From Candidatus Bathycorpusculum acetigenes (GTDB lineage Archaea > Thermoproteota > Bathyarchaeia > Bathyarchaeales > Bathycorpusculaceae): DNA of 64,000 bases. Of this stretch, positions 1-9,723 are shown piece after piece (the first letter of the stretch is position 1; every line of letters starts with the position of its first letter). A program made the position numbers and the translations under genes. The stretch is taken from the NCBI GenBank assembly GCA_009781675.1, contig WQVG01000001.1, forward strand, positions 1 to 64,000, written 5' to 3'. The notes beneath the pieces were generated by a model. The model saw nothing but the letters and a program-made list of their open reading frames with translations. It searched no databases and was not told where the DNA came from.

Positions 1-1
1 A

Positions 2-115
2 GTGGTTTCCAAACGCGATACAATGGTTGATACTTCGTTAAAACTATGGAAAAACCTAACAACCCCTGAGGTCTTCACTCAAATACAAACAATAGCCTTA
101 TCTCCCTATAAGTGA
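2..115 (+). CDS. C-terminal tail of a CDS truncated by the window start (unknown product)
   Basis: Frame open from base 2 to TGA at 113-115 (VVSKRDTMVDTSLKLWKNLTTPEVFTQIQTIALSPYK*); no family recognised. Confidence 0.3.
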   Translation: MVSKRDTMVDTSLKLWKNLTTPEVFTQIQTIALSPYK

Positions 116-294
116 AAACTCTCCATATTCTTAATTGAAGAACAAATTTCTGCTGAATTAAACTTTCGAGTGAACAATCACTTAGAGACCCATTTTTTGC
201 CTTTCCAGTTTAACTGAAAAAAGCCATTTGAGACAAACAATGGATATTCTTAAATTATTAAACTGCATCACAGACAAGTTAAGGTGTAATTAAT

Positions 295-1224
295 TTGGCA
301 CAACCAACGTACAAAACAGTTTTCTTTTTCCTAGACACAGACAAATACTGTAGCCCATTTGACATCCTAGTCGTTATAGATGCATTCCCCGACTCATCAA
401 TATTCAAATATGAAAACGTTACAAGCGAAGATGCTCCCAAGATAGTCTTTGACCTTCTCTTCCCACGTGGGCCTGAAGGTGCAAAACATACTAAAATATT
501 CATCAATGGTAGCAACTTTGAAGAAGTTGAGAAAGTTGTCGCCGCAACCCAACAAGCCATGAAATCTGCTCCATGGGGAAACAGCATTATTGTTGACCCC
601 CGTGGTGGATACAGCACAGCCGCGGCAGCAGTCGCCAAAACCTTTGGTGCATCTATGGAAAGAGGTTTAGGCACCTTGGAAGGCAAGAAAGTCACAGTCT
701 TAGCAGGTACCGGCCCAGTGGGACAGACAGCTGCGCGTATCTACGCCGCAGAAAAAGCAGACGTAACCATAAGCAGCCGTAGCTTAGCTAAGGGTCAAAT
801 CATAGCAGACAAAATCAACGCTGAATACGGCACTCAATGCGTCAAAGTCATCGAAGTCAGTAAGCCAGAGCAAACAGCCGAAGTCATCAAAGACGCTGAA
901 ATCATCCTCGCGGCCGGTGCAGGAGGCATACAGCTTCTCAGCGCCACAGATTTAGCTACCGCGACCAAAGCAAAAATCGTTGCGGATATCAACGCCATCA
1001 ACCCCTTGGGTGTAGAAGGCTTAGGTTCAAACGACGATAAAGAGCTAAAGCCGGGCGTCTGGGGTATAGGTGCATTAGCCATCGGTAAACTCAAAATCAA
1101 GACCGAAGTAGAAATGATTAAACGCGCCACTGCTGAGCCGCAGGGACTCTTTGACTACTCAATCGCCTATTCGATAGCTAAGGATACAATTCTAAAGAAG
1201 CTTGCAAAGGCCGCTGCAAAATAA
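295..1224 (+). CDS. mtdB: NAD(P)-dependent methylene-tetrahydromethanopterin dehydrogenase, MtdA/MtdB family
   Basis: Translation matches the MtdA/MtdB layout: N-term FFFLDTD..SPFD, VLAGTGPVGQTAAR Rossmann loop, VADINAINPLGVEG, GIGALAIGKLK; TTG start. Confidence 0.88.
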   Translation: MAQPTYKTVFFFLDTDKYCSPFDILVVIDAFPDSSIFKYENVTSEDAPKIVFDLLFPRGPEGAKHTKIFINGSNFEEVEKVVAATQQAMKSAPWGNSIIVDPRGGYSTAAAAVAKTFGASMERGLGTLEGKKVTVLAGTGPVGQTAARIYAAEKADVTISSRSLAKGQIIADKINAEYGTQCVKVIEVSKPEQTAEVIKDAEIILAAGAGGIQLLSATDLATATKAKIVADINAINPLGVEGLGSNDDKELKPGVWGIGALAIGKLKIKTEVEMIKRATAEPQGLFDYSIAYSIAKDTILKKLAKAAAK

Positions 1225-1327
1225 GCGGCTTTTCAACCTTTTTTCCATTTGTTGAGAAGTAAATTTATCTATGTGAATCCTCACTGGCCTTGTAATTCAA
1301 GAGGTCTTGGAAGGATTTTGGGACTAA

Positions 1328-2434
1328 ATGAGTCTACATGAGAATGCCGTTAACAGCACTGCAATTCATAATTTAAGCGATGCATTAGAACACGGATTAA
1401 ACATCAGTTCCTCAAATGCTGAAATTTTAATTGCGATTTTAATATTTATTATCATTGGCTCTGTTGGCTGGGTTTTGTATGCCGTTATTAGTAAATACAT
1501 CAATCGTTGGGCCGCCAGAACTGCAACAACCTTAGTCGCCGAAATAGCGTCTACCTTTAAGATAGTTATGATGACATTGATTGGCATTTTAGTTATCCAA
1601 TTTTCAATAGCGCCGCTTTCATTTCTCGAACCATACCAAAATGTATTGCAAAGTCTGTTTTTAATTATACAAATTATACTTGCCGCTTATGCTACCACAA
1701 GAATTGCAAATGTTTTTGTTGACAAATTTGCTGACATGACGATACAAAGAGGCGGAAAAAACAATAAACATTCAACGTTTATCTTAAAAAAACTCATAAC
1801 TGGCGCCATTTTTGTTATTGCTTTTCTGCTAATTATAAATTTGTTTGATTTCCCAGGAGCATGGGAAACCACCTTTGCAAGCGTGGGTATAAGCGCTATC
1901 GTCATAGGTTTTGCGCTTCAAAGCACGCTAAGCGACTTATTTAGTGCATTATATATTTACCTTGACCGGCCATTTGAAATAGGTGACTTCATTTTTGTCG
2001 GTGAATACAGCGGAACAGTCAAAAACATCGGCATAATAAGCACAAGACTCCAGCTTTTACAGGGCGAAGAATTAGTAATTTCAAACAAAGAACTCACTTC
2101 AACATATGTTAGAAACTTTAGAAAATTACAAAAAAGAAGAATCGTCTTCAACATAGCTGTAGCCTATGATACACCAAATGAAAAACTTAGAAAAATACCC
2201 TGGCTCATTGCTGAAATAATAAAAAATGTCGAAGGGGCTTCTCCTCAATTTGTAAGCTTTAATGAATTTGGAGAATATAGCCTAAAATTCTTCGTCAGTT
2301 ACTTCGTCAATGCACCCGACTATGGCAGCTACCTTGCCGTCCAACAACAAATCAATTTAGCTATACGAGAAGCATTTGAACAAGAAGGCATCGAAATGGC
2401 ATACCTCAAAAATGTGACATTCATCAAACGGTAA
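1328..2434 (+). CDS. MscS-family small-conductance mechanosensitive ion channel
   Basis: N-terminal TM helices then MscS core (GFALQSTLSDLFSALYIYLDRPFEIGDFI..GTVKNIGIISTRL). Confidence 0.9.
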   Translation: MSLHENAVNSTAIHNLSDALEHGLNISSSNAEILIAILIFIIIGSVGWVLYAVISKYINRWAARTATTLVAEIASTFKIVMMTLIGILVIQFSIAPLSFLEPYQNVLQSLFLIIQIILAAYATTRIANVFVDKFADMTIQRGGKNNKHSTFILKKLITGAIFVIAFLLIINLFDFPGAWETTFASVGISAIVIGFALQSTLSDLFSALYIYLDRPFEIGDFIFVGEYSGTVKNIGIISTRLQLLQGEELVISNKELTSTYVRNFRKLQKRRIVFNIAVAYDTPNEKLRKIPWLIAEIIKNVEGASPQFVSFNEFGEYSLKFFVSYFVNAPDYGSYLAVQQQINLAIREAFEQEGIEMAYLKNVTFIKR

Positions 2435-2514
2435 TGCCTCCTTTTGTTCTCTTACCATTTAGCCAACATTACCTACATTCCAAGAAAAAAGAAAATCAAG
2501 AATAAACAGCGAAT

Positions 2515-3675
2515 TTAGAATATATTTGCCATACGGTCACAGGCTTCTTTGATGCACTCTTTAGGTTGCGTAAACGTTATTCGCGCATAACCTTCTCCAT
2601 GCTTGCCAAAACCAACACCGGGTGTAACGGCCACTCCAGCTTCAAGCATCTTGGTAGCAAATTCCATAGAGTCGCCTCTGCAGTTAACCCAGACATAGAA
2701 AGTGGCTTTAGGCCTCTCGCAACTAAAACCGAGCTTAGAGAGTGTATCGACGAGAAGATCACGGCGTTCCTGTAGAATCTGGTTGGTTCGATGGAGAAAT
2801 TCTGGCGGATCACGACTGGTATAGCTACCTAGTGCTTCAACTGCCGCTTTTTGTGTATACACTGGTGGTCCCGAGTCGATTTGGGATTTCACCTTAACTA
2901 AGCCTGTAATAAGTTCCTTGTTTCCCACCGCAAAGCCAATGCGGTCGCCGGTCATGTTAAACGTCTTGGATAGTGAATGGAATTCTACCGCAACATCCAG
3001 TGCGCCCTCAATTTCTAGAATACTTGGTGCCCGGTACCCGTCATAGGTGATTTCTGAGTATGCATTGTCATAGCAGAGGATAATGTTGTTTTCTTTGGCG
3101 AATTCCACGGCTTCTTTTAGGGTTTTATGGTCGATGGTGGCGGCAGTGGGGTTATTGGGATAGTTGATGAACATCATTTTGACCCGGTCAGCATCAATTG
3201 TTTCGAAGTCAGGGCGATAATTGTTCTCTTCTAATAACGGCAGGAAAACAGCGGTGCCGTCACAAAGGATTGTACTGCCATTGGCATAAACAGGATATGC
3301 GGGATCAGGACAGAGCACCCGATCCCCGGGGTTGATGAAGGCTCGGGCGATGTTTGCTATACCCTCTTTGGAACCTAATAATGCAATAACTTGGTCAGGT
3401 TGTAGATCTATGCCAAAACGAGTCTTGTACCAGTTTGTGACGGCAGTACGGAATGCGGGTTCGCCATGACTGAAGCTATAGTTATGGTTTTTTTGGTTTG
3501 CAGCTTCCCTTGCCAATGCATCTATGATGAATTGAGGCGGGGGTAGATCAGGATCACCGATGGACAATGAGATAAGATCTATACCCTGCGCTTTCTTTGC
3601 TTTCTGGATTTTCTCTATCTCAGCAAAGAGATAGGGTGGTAGTTGTTTGATTCGTTTAGCATACTCAAAGGTCAA
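2515..3675 (-). CDS. dapL: LL-diaminopimelate aminotransferase-type class I/II aminotransferase
   Basis: PLP aminotransferase motifs (SIGDPDLPPP, NYPNNPTAA, SLSKTFNMTGDRIGF); clustered with dapA/B/F and lysA. Confidence 0.88.
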   Translation of the reverse strand: MTFEYAKRIKQLPPYLFAEIEKIQKAKKAQGIDLISLSIGDPDLPPPQFIIDALAREAANQKNHNYSFSHGEPAFRTAVTNWYKTRFGIDLQPDQVIALLGSKEGIANIARAFINPGDRVLCPDPAYPVYANGSTILCDGTAVFLPLLEENNYRPDFETIDADRVKMMFINYPNNPTAATIDHKTLKEAVEFAKENNIILCYDNAYSEITYDGYRAPSILEIEGALDVAVEFHSLSKTFNMTGDRIGFAVGNKELITGLVKVKSQIDSGPPVYTQKAAVEALGSYTSRDPPEFLHRTNQILQERRDLLVDTLSKLGFSCERPKATFYVWVNCRGDSMEFATKMLEAGVAVTPGVGFGKHGEGYARITFTQPKECIKEACDRMANIF

Positions 3676-4517
3676 GGTAGCGACTCCTTAAACAATTTAC
3701 CCTCAAAGACCTTCTCAACGGGGCCAGTCATATATATGATATCGCTTTTGCCGGTTGTGATTTGGAGGTCTCCACCTCGTAGGTGAACCGTGACTTTGTC
3801 TTGAACCCTGCCGAGTTTTTTAGCAACAGCAAACGATGCACAGGCTCCGGTGCCGCAGGCCAAGGTTTCTTTACAACCCCGTTCCCAAACGCGCACGCTG
3901 ATTTCACATGGATTGAGCACTTGAACAAAGGCGGCGTTAGTTCTCTGCGGGAACGCCTCGTGAGTTTCCAAAAATTCTCCAACTAAACAAACCGGAAAGG
4001 TATCTACATTTTCGACGAAAGTGACACAATGGGGATTACCCATAGAGAGCCCTGTTACCTGGTAGATTTTATCGCCGACTTGAAGCTTTTGGTCTATGCA
4101 TGTACCTTCGCCGGTCATAGGTACTGAAGCACGTTGCCAGTTTGGTACCCCCATATCCACCTTTACAGCCAAAACTTCGTTGTCTTTGAATGTGAGCCAA
4201 ACCTGTTTTATACCTGCTAAGGTTTCAACGACAAACTCGGTTTTCTTAACGATGCCCTTTTCATAGCAGTATTTACTAAAACAACGAATACCATTACCAC
4301 ACATTTCAGCCTCACTGCCATCTGCATTAAACATCCGCATTTTAACGTCAGCAACACTGGATAGGCAAACCAGCAAAAACCCATCTGCACCGACTGAGAC
4401 CTGCCTCTCACAGAGCAACTCAGCCCAAATAGGCGCGTCTTTGTCGCTGATTTGCCCTTCCCGGTTATCGACAACTATGTAGTCATTTCCTAACCCATGC
4501 ATCTTCCAAAACTTCAC
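3672..4517 (-). CDS. dapF: diaminopimelate epimerase
   Basis: MHGLGNDYIVVD, MCGNGIRCFSKY, ERGCKETLACGTGACA motifs with both catalytic cysteines. Confidence 0.95.
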   Translation of the reverse strand: MKFWKMHGLGNDYIVVDNREGQISDKDAPIWAELLCERQVSVGADGFLLVCLSSVADVKMRMFNADGSEAEMCGNGIRCFSKYCYEKGIVKKTEFVVETLAGIKQVWLTFKDNEVLAVKVDMGVPNWQRASVPMTGEGTCIDQKLQVGDKIYQVTGLSMGNPHCVTFVENVDTFPVCLVGEFLETHEAFPQRTNAAFVQVLNPCEISVRVWERGCKETLACGTGACASFAVAKKLGRVQDKVTVHLRGGDLQITTGKSDIIYMTGPVEKVFEGKLFKESLP

Positions 4518-5806
4518 TAAGCTTCACCCTGCACCTTTTGATTGGTCAATAGATCTTTTAGCTGTTCACGTTCTCTAACCACCACGGGTTTACCTCCACG
4601 TATGAGCACCTCGGCAGCCCTTGGACGCGAGTTGTATTGGTTGCTCATGCTATACCCATAAGCGCCAGCGTTGAGAACTGCAAGGAGATCGCCTTCCATT
4701 ATTTCAGGTAGCGGGCGGTTTTTTGCAAGAAGATCGCCTGACTCACAGATAGGCCCTGCAACATCATAGATTTCTTTGTCAGTTGCAGTAAGTTTGTTTG
4801 CAACCAGTATAGGATGGTAACTGTCATACATTGTGGGGCGTATTAACGTGTTAAAGCCCGCATCTACCCCAACAAATCTGCGACTAGGTGTGACCTTTAC
4901 CGTGTTCACCGTTGTCAAAAGAATGCTGGCATCGGCGACAAGATATCGACCGGGTTCCACAAAAAGAAACGGCTTACCCAGTCCATACTCTTTGATTTTG
5001 TTCTTAAACAAGTTGACTACTTTGTTGGAGAATTCTTGGAGGTCAAGTTCTTTGTCTTTAGGTTTGTAGGGAACGCCAAAGCCTCCGCCGATGTCGATGA
5101 ATTCAAAGTCTATCCCAACTTCTTTGTGTACTCGTTTGGCTATACTCAACAACTTTTCCACTGCCTGTACATATGGTTCGAGATCAAGGATGCCTGAACC
5201 GATGTGCATGTGAATACCAAAGCGTTCCACGCGGGCGCGTTGGGCAATGGCGTAGGCTTGGATAACTTCTTCCTCCCAGAGGCCGAATTTGGATTCAGGA
5301 CCTGCGGTGATACAGTGATTGTGATGTCCGGCGACGACTTCGGGGTTGACACGTACAGAGAGAATTTGGGGCACAGAAATTTTGAGGAGACGATCCATTT
5401 CGGATTGAGAGTCCACGTTTATGGTAATGTTGGCATCAGCAAGCATCTTTAACTCGTCATTTCTTACGCTTGTGCCAGTGAAAAGAATGCGATCAGGCGT
5501 GAAACCGCTGCTGAGTGCCAAAAACACTTCACCCGGGCTTACTGTATCTAGGTATGCTCCCTGAGACTGCAGAATGCGGAGCACGTTGAGATTTGTGTTG
5601 GCTTTGGCGGCATAGTAGATGCGCACATACTTGTAGTTGTTAACCAAGGCACCATAGAGGCGGTTATAGTTGTCTTGAATGCGTTTCTCGCTTATCACAA
5701 AGAGCGGAGTATCGTAGGTTTTGGCTAGTTCAACTGTTGAGATACCCTCAAAGTAGAGGTTACCTTTGTGATCTTCTAAGGGTTCATGAAGTTTTCTCTT
5801 AACCAT
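4517..5806 (-). CDS. lysA: diaminopimelate decarboxylase
   Basis: PLP decarboxylase fold III: YYAAKANTN, GIHMHIGSGI, DIGGGFGVPY, CESGDLLA. Confidence 0.95.
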   Translation of the reverse strand: MVKRKLHEPLEDHKGNLYFEGISTVELAKTYDTPLFVISEKRIQDNYNRLYGALVNNYKYVRIYYAAKANTNLNVLRILQSQGAYLDTVSPGEVFLALSSGFTPDRILFTGTSVRNDELKMLADANITINVDSQSEMDRLLKISVPQILSVRVNPEVVAGHHNHCITAGPESKFGLWEEEVIQAYAIAQRARVERFGIHMHIGSGILDLEPYVQAVEKLLSIAKRVHKEVGIDFEFIDIGGGFGVPYKPKDKELDLQEFSNKVVNLFKNKIKEYGLGKPFLFVEPGRYLVADASILLTTVNTVKVTPSRRFVGVDAGFNTLIRPTMYDSYHPILVANKLTATDKEIYDVAGPICESGDLLAKNRPLPEIMEGDLLAVLNAGAYGYSMSNQYNSRPRAAEVLIRGGKPVVVREREQLKDLLTNQKVQGEA

Positions 5807-5843
5807 AAAGATTCACCAAGTTTCATGATTGATTATTCATTGT

Positions 5844-6902
5844 TTATGCTAAGCCTTTTGTTACATAGAGCTCTGCACTTAGGATTCCTCCGCCGGCGGC
5901 TCCACGGACTGTGTTGTGGCTTAGGCACATATACTTTAGTGTCATGATGGGGTCTTTGCGTAGTCTGCCAACTACGACACTTTGTCCCTGTTCTGCATCT
6001 CGATCGTATCGAGGTTGGGGGCGGTTCTTTTCGTGTCGGACGATTATGGGTTGTGTTGGAGCCGAGGGCAGTTTGAGCTTTTGTGGTTCACCCTTAAACG
6101 TTGTGAATGCTGTTTCGGTTTCTTCGAGGGAGGGTTCTTTATCGAGTTTTATAAAGACCGCTTCGAGATGTCCGTCTTTGACGTTTACGCGGTTACAGCT
6201 TGCGCTGAGCTGGAAATCTGCATAATCGATACTAACCCCGTTGAATGTGCCCAAGATTTTTAGGGCTTCGGATTCCATTTTTTCCTCCTCGCCCGAAATG
6301 TAGGGAATTACGTTATCGATGATATCTAATGAAGGTACACCAGGATAACCTGCGCCACTGAGTGCCTGCATGGTGGTTACCATGACTTGCTGTATGCCAA
6401 ACTGCATAAGTGGTTTTAATGTGAGGGTCATGCCTATGGTGCTACAGTTGGGGTCTGTTGTGATAAACCCTTTCCAGTTGCGCTTTTTTTGTTGTACCTT
6501 AACAAGCTCGATATGGTCGGGGTTGATTTCGGGGATAATCAAAGGTACGTCGTTGTCCATGCGATGGGCGCTGGCTTTGCTAAACACTGGATAGTGAGCG
6601 CCGAATTCGTTTTCTACCGGTCCTGCCAAGTCGCCAGGGAGGGATGTGAAGACTAAGTCGAAGTCATCTGTCTGTTCTGCGGATTTGACGTCTATATTGG
6701 CAACCTGCATCTCGCCGATTTCTTTAGGCATATCTGTATCCATCAGCCAGGTGGCGGCGTCTTTAAATTTTTTACCTGCGCTCCGCTCAGAAGCGGCAAG
6801 TACAGAAATCTCAAACCATGGGTGCCCCTGCAGGAGCTGAATGTAGCGTTGCCCTACGGCTCCGGTTGCGCCTAAAATGGCGACTCTGCGTTTATTGGAC
6901 AT
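5844..6902 (-). CDS. asd: aspartate-semialdehyde dehydrogenase
   Basis: GATGAVGQRYIQLL, TTDPNCSTIGMTL active-site Cys, VPLIIPEINPDHI. Confidence 0.95.
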   Translation of the reverse strand: MSNKRRVAILGATGAVGQRYIQLLQGHPWFEISVLAASERSAGKKFKDAATWLMDTDMPKEIGEMQVANIDVKSAEQTDDFDLVFTSLPGDLAGPVENEFGAHYPVFSKASAHRMDNDVPLIIPEINPDHIELVKVQQKKRNWKGFITTDPNCSTIGMTLTLKPLMQFGIQQVMVTTMQALSGAGYPGVPSLDIIDNVIPYISGEEEKMESEALKILGTFNGVSIDYADFQLSASCNRVNVKDGHLEAVFIKLDKEPSLEETETAFTTFKGEPQKLKLPSAPTQPIIVRHEKNRPQPRYDRDAEQGQSVVVGRLRKDPIMTLKYMCLSHNTVRGAAGGGILSAELYVTKGLA

Positions 6903-6968
6903 AACAATTCTCCCTTATGTCTCTCTATTATATAGTCGATAAAAAAGTTAACGGCGTCCTTTTGAGCT

Positions 6969-7754
6969 TTAGTTTAATCCCAGTACGTCGGCCATGCTGT
7001 AAATTTGGGGCTTTGTTTGGTGGCTTATCCACTCAGCGGCATACACTGCGCCCTGAGCAAATACATTACGGCTAAAAGCGGTGTGTTCAATGCGAAGCAT
7101 TTCATTGGGTCCGGCGATGATGAGGTTATGGATGCCTGCGATGCCTCCCGCTCGGTGTGTGGTGACTTCGAGTTCGTGGGGCTGTCGGGGGTTTATGCCT
7201 TCTCTACCAGAAACTGTTTCAGTGTAGCCTCGTACATTAGCGATGATTTCGCCGAGTTTTTTGGCGGTGCCGCTTGGGGCGTCAGTTTTGTAAACATGAT
7301 GGATTTCATTTATGCTAAAGTCATAGCCTTGAGGAAAGACTTTGAGTTGTTCGGCGAGTTTGAAGAGAATGTTGATGCCGACACTGTAGTTGGGTGAAAA
7401 CACCACGGGAACCTTGTCTGACATCGCGGCTACAACTTTTTGGCTCTGATCTGCTGTGAAGCCAGTGGTGCCCAAGATTATACGTTTTCCCAGACCTACG
7501 GCGGCTGGAATGTTGATTAAGTCGGCAGCTGGAGTGGTGAAACTTATGAATATGTCTGCGTCTTGGAGGGCTTTGTTTATGTCTGCGGAGATTTTGGTGT
7601 CAGAATTGATGCCGAAGTCACATAGGGATTTACCTAATGCGGGGCAGTTGGGGGCTTCTGTGGCTCCTGTGATTTGGTGTCCTTTGGCAAGGGCTTCAGC
7701 GATTATGGCTTGTCCCATTCTGCCTGCAGCGCCTGCGATGCAGAGCTTAAGCAT
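6969..7754 (-). CDS. dapB: 4-hydroxy-tetrahydrodipicolinate reductase
   Basis: LCIAGAAGRMGQAI, GTTGFT, FSPNYSVGIN, HHVYKTDAPSGTAKKL; start refined to MLKLCIAG inside the longer ORF 6969..7796. Confidence 0.95.
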   Translation of the reverse strand: MLKLCIAGAAGRMGQAIIAEALAKGHQITGATEAPNCPALGKSLCDFGINSDTKISADINKALQDADIFISFTTPAADLINIPAAVGLGKRIILGTTGFTADQSQKVVAAMSDKVPVVFSPNYSVGINILFKLAEQLKVFPQGYDFSINEIHHVYKTDAPSGTAKKLGEIIANVRGYTETVSGREGINPRQPHELEVTTHRAGGIAGIHNLIIAGPNEMLRIEHTAFSRNVFAQGAVYAAEWISHQTKPQIYSMADVLGLN

Positions 7755-8784
7755 AGGTGAGTCCCTCGATGTACTTGGTGTTGATGAGGCGGTCATCTAG
7801 ATCGATGCCAAAGTGGTCGGCAACTGGCTGGAGGATTTGGGGATTGGCTTTGTGGACTTTGCGTGTGGCCGATAGGATAACTTCGAGTCCATTTGGTGTT
7901 ATTTTACCTAGCGGTTGGCGGCATGGACCTGAGGGCATGCCTAGTATGTTCATCAAGGTTTTGATTGCTAGGGGGTTGCGGGCTTTGCATGCGGCGGGTC
8001 CGTATGGTGTTTGTTCGGTGGTTTTCACGGTTATGATGTCGAAGAGGGGTTGGAGTGCTTGGGTGATTATACTGGCGGCTTCTTGGTTGCCGTCAAGCAC
8101 GTATTGTGTTATGTCTGTTACTGCGCGGGGTGCTATATTCGATATGACTGAGATGACGCCGCTTGCCTTGATGTTGGAGGTTGTCATCATTGTGTAGGTT
8201 TTGTCATCGTCTCCGCTTAGGATGTCAAAGTCTTCTCCACAGAGTTTTCGTGTTAGTTCCATGTTTTGAAGGTCGCCTGTGGCTTCTTTGACACAGTGCA
8301 CGTTTGGGTATTGGGCGTGGAGTATGGCGAGGTCTTGGGGCAGGAGTTGGGTGCCGGTCCTGCCGGGGATGATGTAGGGTATGATTTGGATTTCGGAGAA
8401 GCGGCTGGCGATGGGTTCGATGTATTCGCGGCGGATTTCTAGGGAGCTGGGTCCGTTGTAGTAGGGGTCGACGAGAAGTACGGCGTTTACACCTGCGTTT
8501 TGGGCGTGGTTGGTTCCTTCGATGGCTTCTTGTGTATTGTTGCTGCCTGTGCCTGCGATGATTGAGCAACGGGTTCCTGTGTATTCGCGGGTTTTCTCTA
8601 TGACTTTACTGTGTTCTTTCCAGTCTAGTGTGGGTGATTCGCCGGTTGTGCCGACAGCAAGGACGCCTTTGGCGCCATTTTTTACTTGGAAATCTATTAA
8701 CTGTTGTAAACCATCGTAGTCTACTTGACGGTTAGAGGTCATGGGGGTTATTAATGCGGTATAGCAGCCGCTGAATGTTGCCAT
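7747..8784 (-). CDS. dapA: 4-hydroxy-tetrahydrodipicolinate synthase
   Basis: DapA TIM barrel: GCYTALITPM, GTTGESPTLDWKEH, GTGSNNTQEAIE, YIIPGRTG, CVKEATGD; start refined to MATFSGCY. Confidence 0.93.
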   Translation of the reverse strand: MATFSGCYTALITPMTSNRQVDYDGLQQLIDFQVKNGAKGVLAVGTTGESPTLDWKEHSKVIEKTREYTGTRCSIIAGTGSNNTQEAIEGTNHAQNAGVNAVLLVDPYYNGPSSLEIRREYIEPIASRFSEIQIIPYIIPGRTGTQLLPQDLAILHAQYPNVHCVKEATGDLQNMELTRKLCGEDFDILSGDDDKTYTMMTTSNIKASGVISVISNIAPRAVTDITQYVLDGNQEAASIITQALQPLFDIITVKTTEQTPYGPAACKARNPLAIKTLMNILGMPSGPCRQPLGKITPNGLEVILSATRKVHKANPQILQPVADHFGIDLDDRLINTKYIEGLTYA

Positions 8785-8975
8785 CTTGAATTCCTTCTTA
8801 ATGGGGATTGAGTTACACATCAATATTTAAAGTTTACGTTTATCACATTTTAATTACGAAAAACGAAAAAGGCTATTGCTTACTAGCTTAATAACCTTAA
8901 GATGTAAGACGTTTTTCGTACTAAACTGGTTGTGTGTCTCCACAATTTGTCAGAACAAAGTTAACACACATATTT

Positions 8976-9131
8976 CTAGTGGTCACTGTGGCAAGTAGCT
9001 AAAATGGTGATGATTGCAATTTCGTATTCCAGACTGCGCAAAACAAGTTCTACATTCACTGAGGACAGAACGGCCTGTTGTCTGTTCACCGTTTGCACCT
9101 TTTGGACTTCTGCAAATGTTGGAATGAACAC
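8976..9131 (-). CDS. unlisted 51-aa small protein candidate
   Basis: Manual translation from GTG: MFIPTFAEVQKVQTVNRQQAVLSSVNVELVLRSLEYEIAIITILATCHSDH*; amphipathic, protein-like composition. Confidence 0.45.
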   Translation of the reverse strand: MFIPTFAEVQKVQTVNRQQAVLSSVNVELVLRSLEYEIAIITILATCHSDH

Positions 9132-9282
9132 AAAAGAAATTAATTGACACTCGAAATCTATCTTATCAAATAAAATATGTTGACTAATGTATACATCAAA
9201 ATATGAATATACCCATTAATTAAAACGCTAACTAATTGAAAAAGGAAAAATTTGGGTTGAATTGTAGAAGTGGCTTGCGGGA

Positions 9283-9480
9283 TTACCCTTTGCCTTTTTC
9301 TTCTTTACCGAAGTACTGTGTCCACTTGAGTTTACGTGCATCGCGTTTGAATGCTAAGCTACTTTTCTTGCATTTGCTGGAATCGTACCAAAGGATTGAG
9401 CCGTCGTTTTTGACGTACATCATGCCTGTGCCAGCTGGGAAATCAGCACCACAGAACGAACATTTTCTCGGTTTTGGCAT
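9283..9480 (-). CDS. rpl24e: 50S ribosomal protein L24e
   Basis: CSFCGADFPAGTGMMYVKNDGSILWYDSSKCKKS zinc-ribbon signature. Confidence 0.95.
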   Translation of the reverse strand: MPKPRKCSFCGADFPAGTGMMYVKNDGSILWYDSSKCKKSSLAFKRDARKLKWTQYFGKEEKGKG

Positions 9481-9500
9481 GATAATTTTCTCCTATCAGA

Positions 9501-9722
9501 TTATCTTGTGATTTTCTTTGCTTCCCGTTCGGTTTCTCGAAGCATCAAAATATCTTGAACGCGCACAGGCCCTTTAACGTTGCGTGTAATGATTCGGCCT
9601 TTGTCTCTGCCTTCCATGATGCGAACGCGAACCTGTGTTATTTCGCCAGTTACACCTGTACGGCCGATGATTTGAATAACTTCAGAGGGCGTTAGTTCAT
9701 CGCTTGTTTCTTTGCTACTCAT
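9501..9722 (-). CDS. rps28e: 30S ribosomal protein S28e
   Basis: [51 protein letters not shown]. Confidence 0.97.
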   Translation of the reverse strand: MSSKETSDELTPSEVIQIIGRTGVTGEITQVRVRIMEGRDKGRIITRNVKGPVRVQDILMLRETEREAKKITR

Positions 9723-9723
9723 G

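Noticed and set aside
8225-8569. 114-aa Arg/His-rich ORF inside dapA
   Set aside because: Out-of-frame shadow of dapA; biased composition (HRRHRQQQYTRSH) typical of a spurious frame.
8976-9150. Plus-strand 48-aa frame (MVMIAISYSRLRKTSSTF...) opposite the 51-aa ORF
   Set aside because: Cys/Thr/Ser-rich and less protein-like than the minus-strand frame; treated as the shadow.
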